5,108 nt of DNA, taken from NCBI GenBank assembly GCA_024405585.1, contig JAKSOM010000078.1:1-5108 (forward strand). Reading direction: 5' to 3'. The DNA comes from Acidaminococcaceae bacterium. GTDB taxonomy: Bacteria > Bacillota > Negativicutes > Acidaminococcales > Acidaminococcaceae. A program made the position numbers and the translations under genes. Under the pieces are notes generated by a model. It was not told the origin of the DNA, did no database searches, and saw only the letters and a list, made by a program, of their open reading frames with translations. This document shows positions 5,058-5,108 of this stretch, piece after piece; the stretch's first letter is position 1; each line of letters begins with the position of its first letter.

Positions 5058-5108
5058 ATGAAAAAATCTTTGGTAATGGCTATGGCTATGGCTATGGGCG
5101 TAACCGCA
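5058..5108 (+). CDS. Exported protein, 3'-truncated; probable SLH-domain outer-membrane porin (OmpM-like)
   Basis: Only the first 17 codons (MKKSLVMAMAMAMGVTA) are in the window. They form the positively charged start and hydrophobic core of a Sec signal peptide; the cleavage site is beyond the edge. The ATG is well supported by AAGGAG (5045-5050) with a 7-nt spacer. From memory, this N terminus resembles the SLH-domain porins of Negativicutes, which anchor the outer membrane to peptidoglycan. A strong promoter and a structured leader fit an abundant envelope protein. The identification is an inference from the signal peptide and context, and another secreted protein is possible. The hydrophobic core is encoded by a tandem ATGGCT repeat. 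Confidence 0.6.
   Translation, partial: MKKSLVMAMAMAMGVTA
5076..5093 (+). repeat. In-frame hexanucleotide repeat (ATGGCT)x3 in a signal-peptide core
   Basis: Three perfect copies of ATGGCT are followed by a near copy, ATGGGC (5094-5099). They encode the Met-Ala repeats of the signal-peptide core. The 6-base unit can gain or lose copies without a frameshift, changing only the length of the hydrophobic segment. Confidence 0.85.

Noticed and set aside
5042..5108. Alternative ATG at 5042 in another frame, overlapping the Shine-Dalgarno site
   Set aside because: It has no ribosome-binding site of its own and gives no recognisable product, while the ATG at 5058 gives a signal peptide.

Overview
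The window looks like part of a bacterial chromosome, most likely from a diderm Firmicute of the Negativicutes (Acidaminococcaceae/Phascolarctobacterium-like). Three things suggest this. The truncated last gene begins with a signal peptide (MKKSLVMAMAMAMGVTA) of the kind I associate with the SLH-domain outer-membrane porins (OmpM type) of that group. The elongator tRNA-Met has the Firmicute-type G1:U72 end. The promoters are plain sigma-A type and the Shine-Dalgarno sites are strong. The assignment comes from recall and is not proven by the sequence. All genes lie on the + strand. I see no CRISPR array, insertion sequence, phage gene or toxin-antitoxin pair.

Layout: (1) 1-873 is the 3' part of a histone-deacetylase/acetoin-utilisation family amidohydrolase with a cysteine-bearing C-terminal extension. 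(2) 889-3819 is a promoter followed by a tight three-gene unit: a polar amino-acid ABC permease, its ATPase 1 nt later, and an exported class 3 lipase 3 nt after that. No solute-binding protein gene lies in the unit. (3) 3863-4389 is a promoter and a single YhcH/YjgK/YiaL-family cupin gene. (4) 4399-4819 is a consensus promoter, four tRNA genes with encoded CCA (Tyr-GTA, initiator Met-CAT, Thr-GGT, elongator Met-CAT) and a strong intrinsic terminator. (5) 4850-5108 holds an AT-rich, near-consensus promoter, a leader of about 150 nt with a predicted 5' hairpin and a long closing stem, and the first 17 codons of a probable abundant envelope protein.

The permease and ATPase would form the membrane part of an amino-acid importer that borrows its binding protein from elsewhere. 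The lipase is probably co-expressed by translational coupling, because it has no Shine-Dalgarno site of its own. The tRNA cluster has its own promoter and terminator, although nothing visible stops read-through from the cupin gene into it.

The points most worth a second look are the folded leader before the last gene, the palindrome inside that gene's promoter, the lipase/transporter coupling, the Cys-rich extension of the deacetylase, and a C:C mismatch in the acceptor stem of tRNA-Tyr. Nothing here is a clearly new defence or mobile system.
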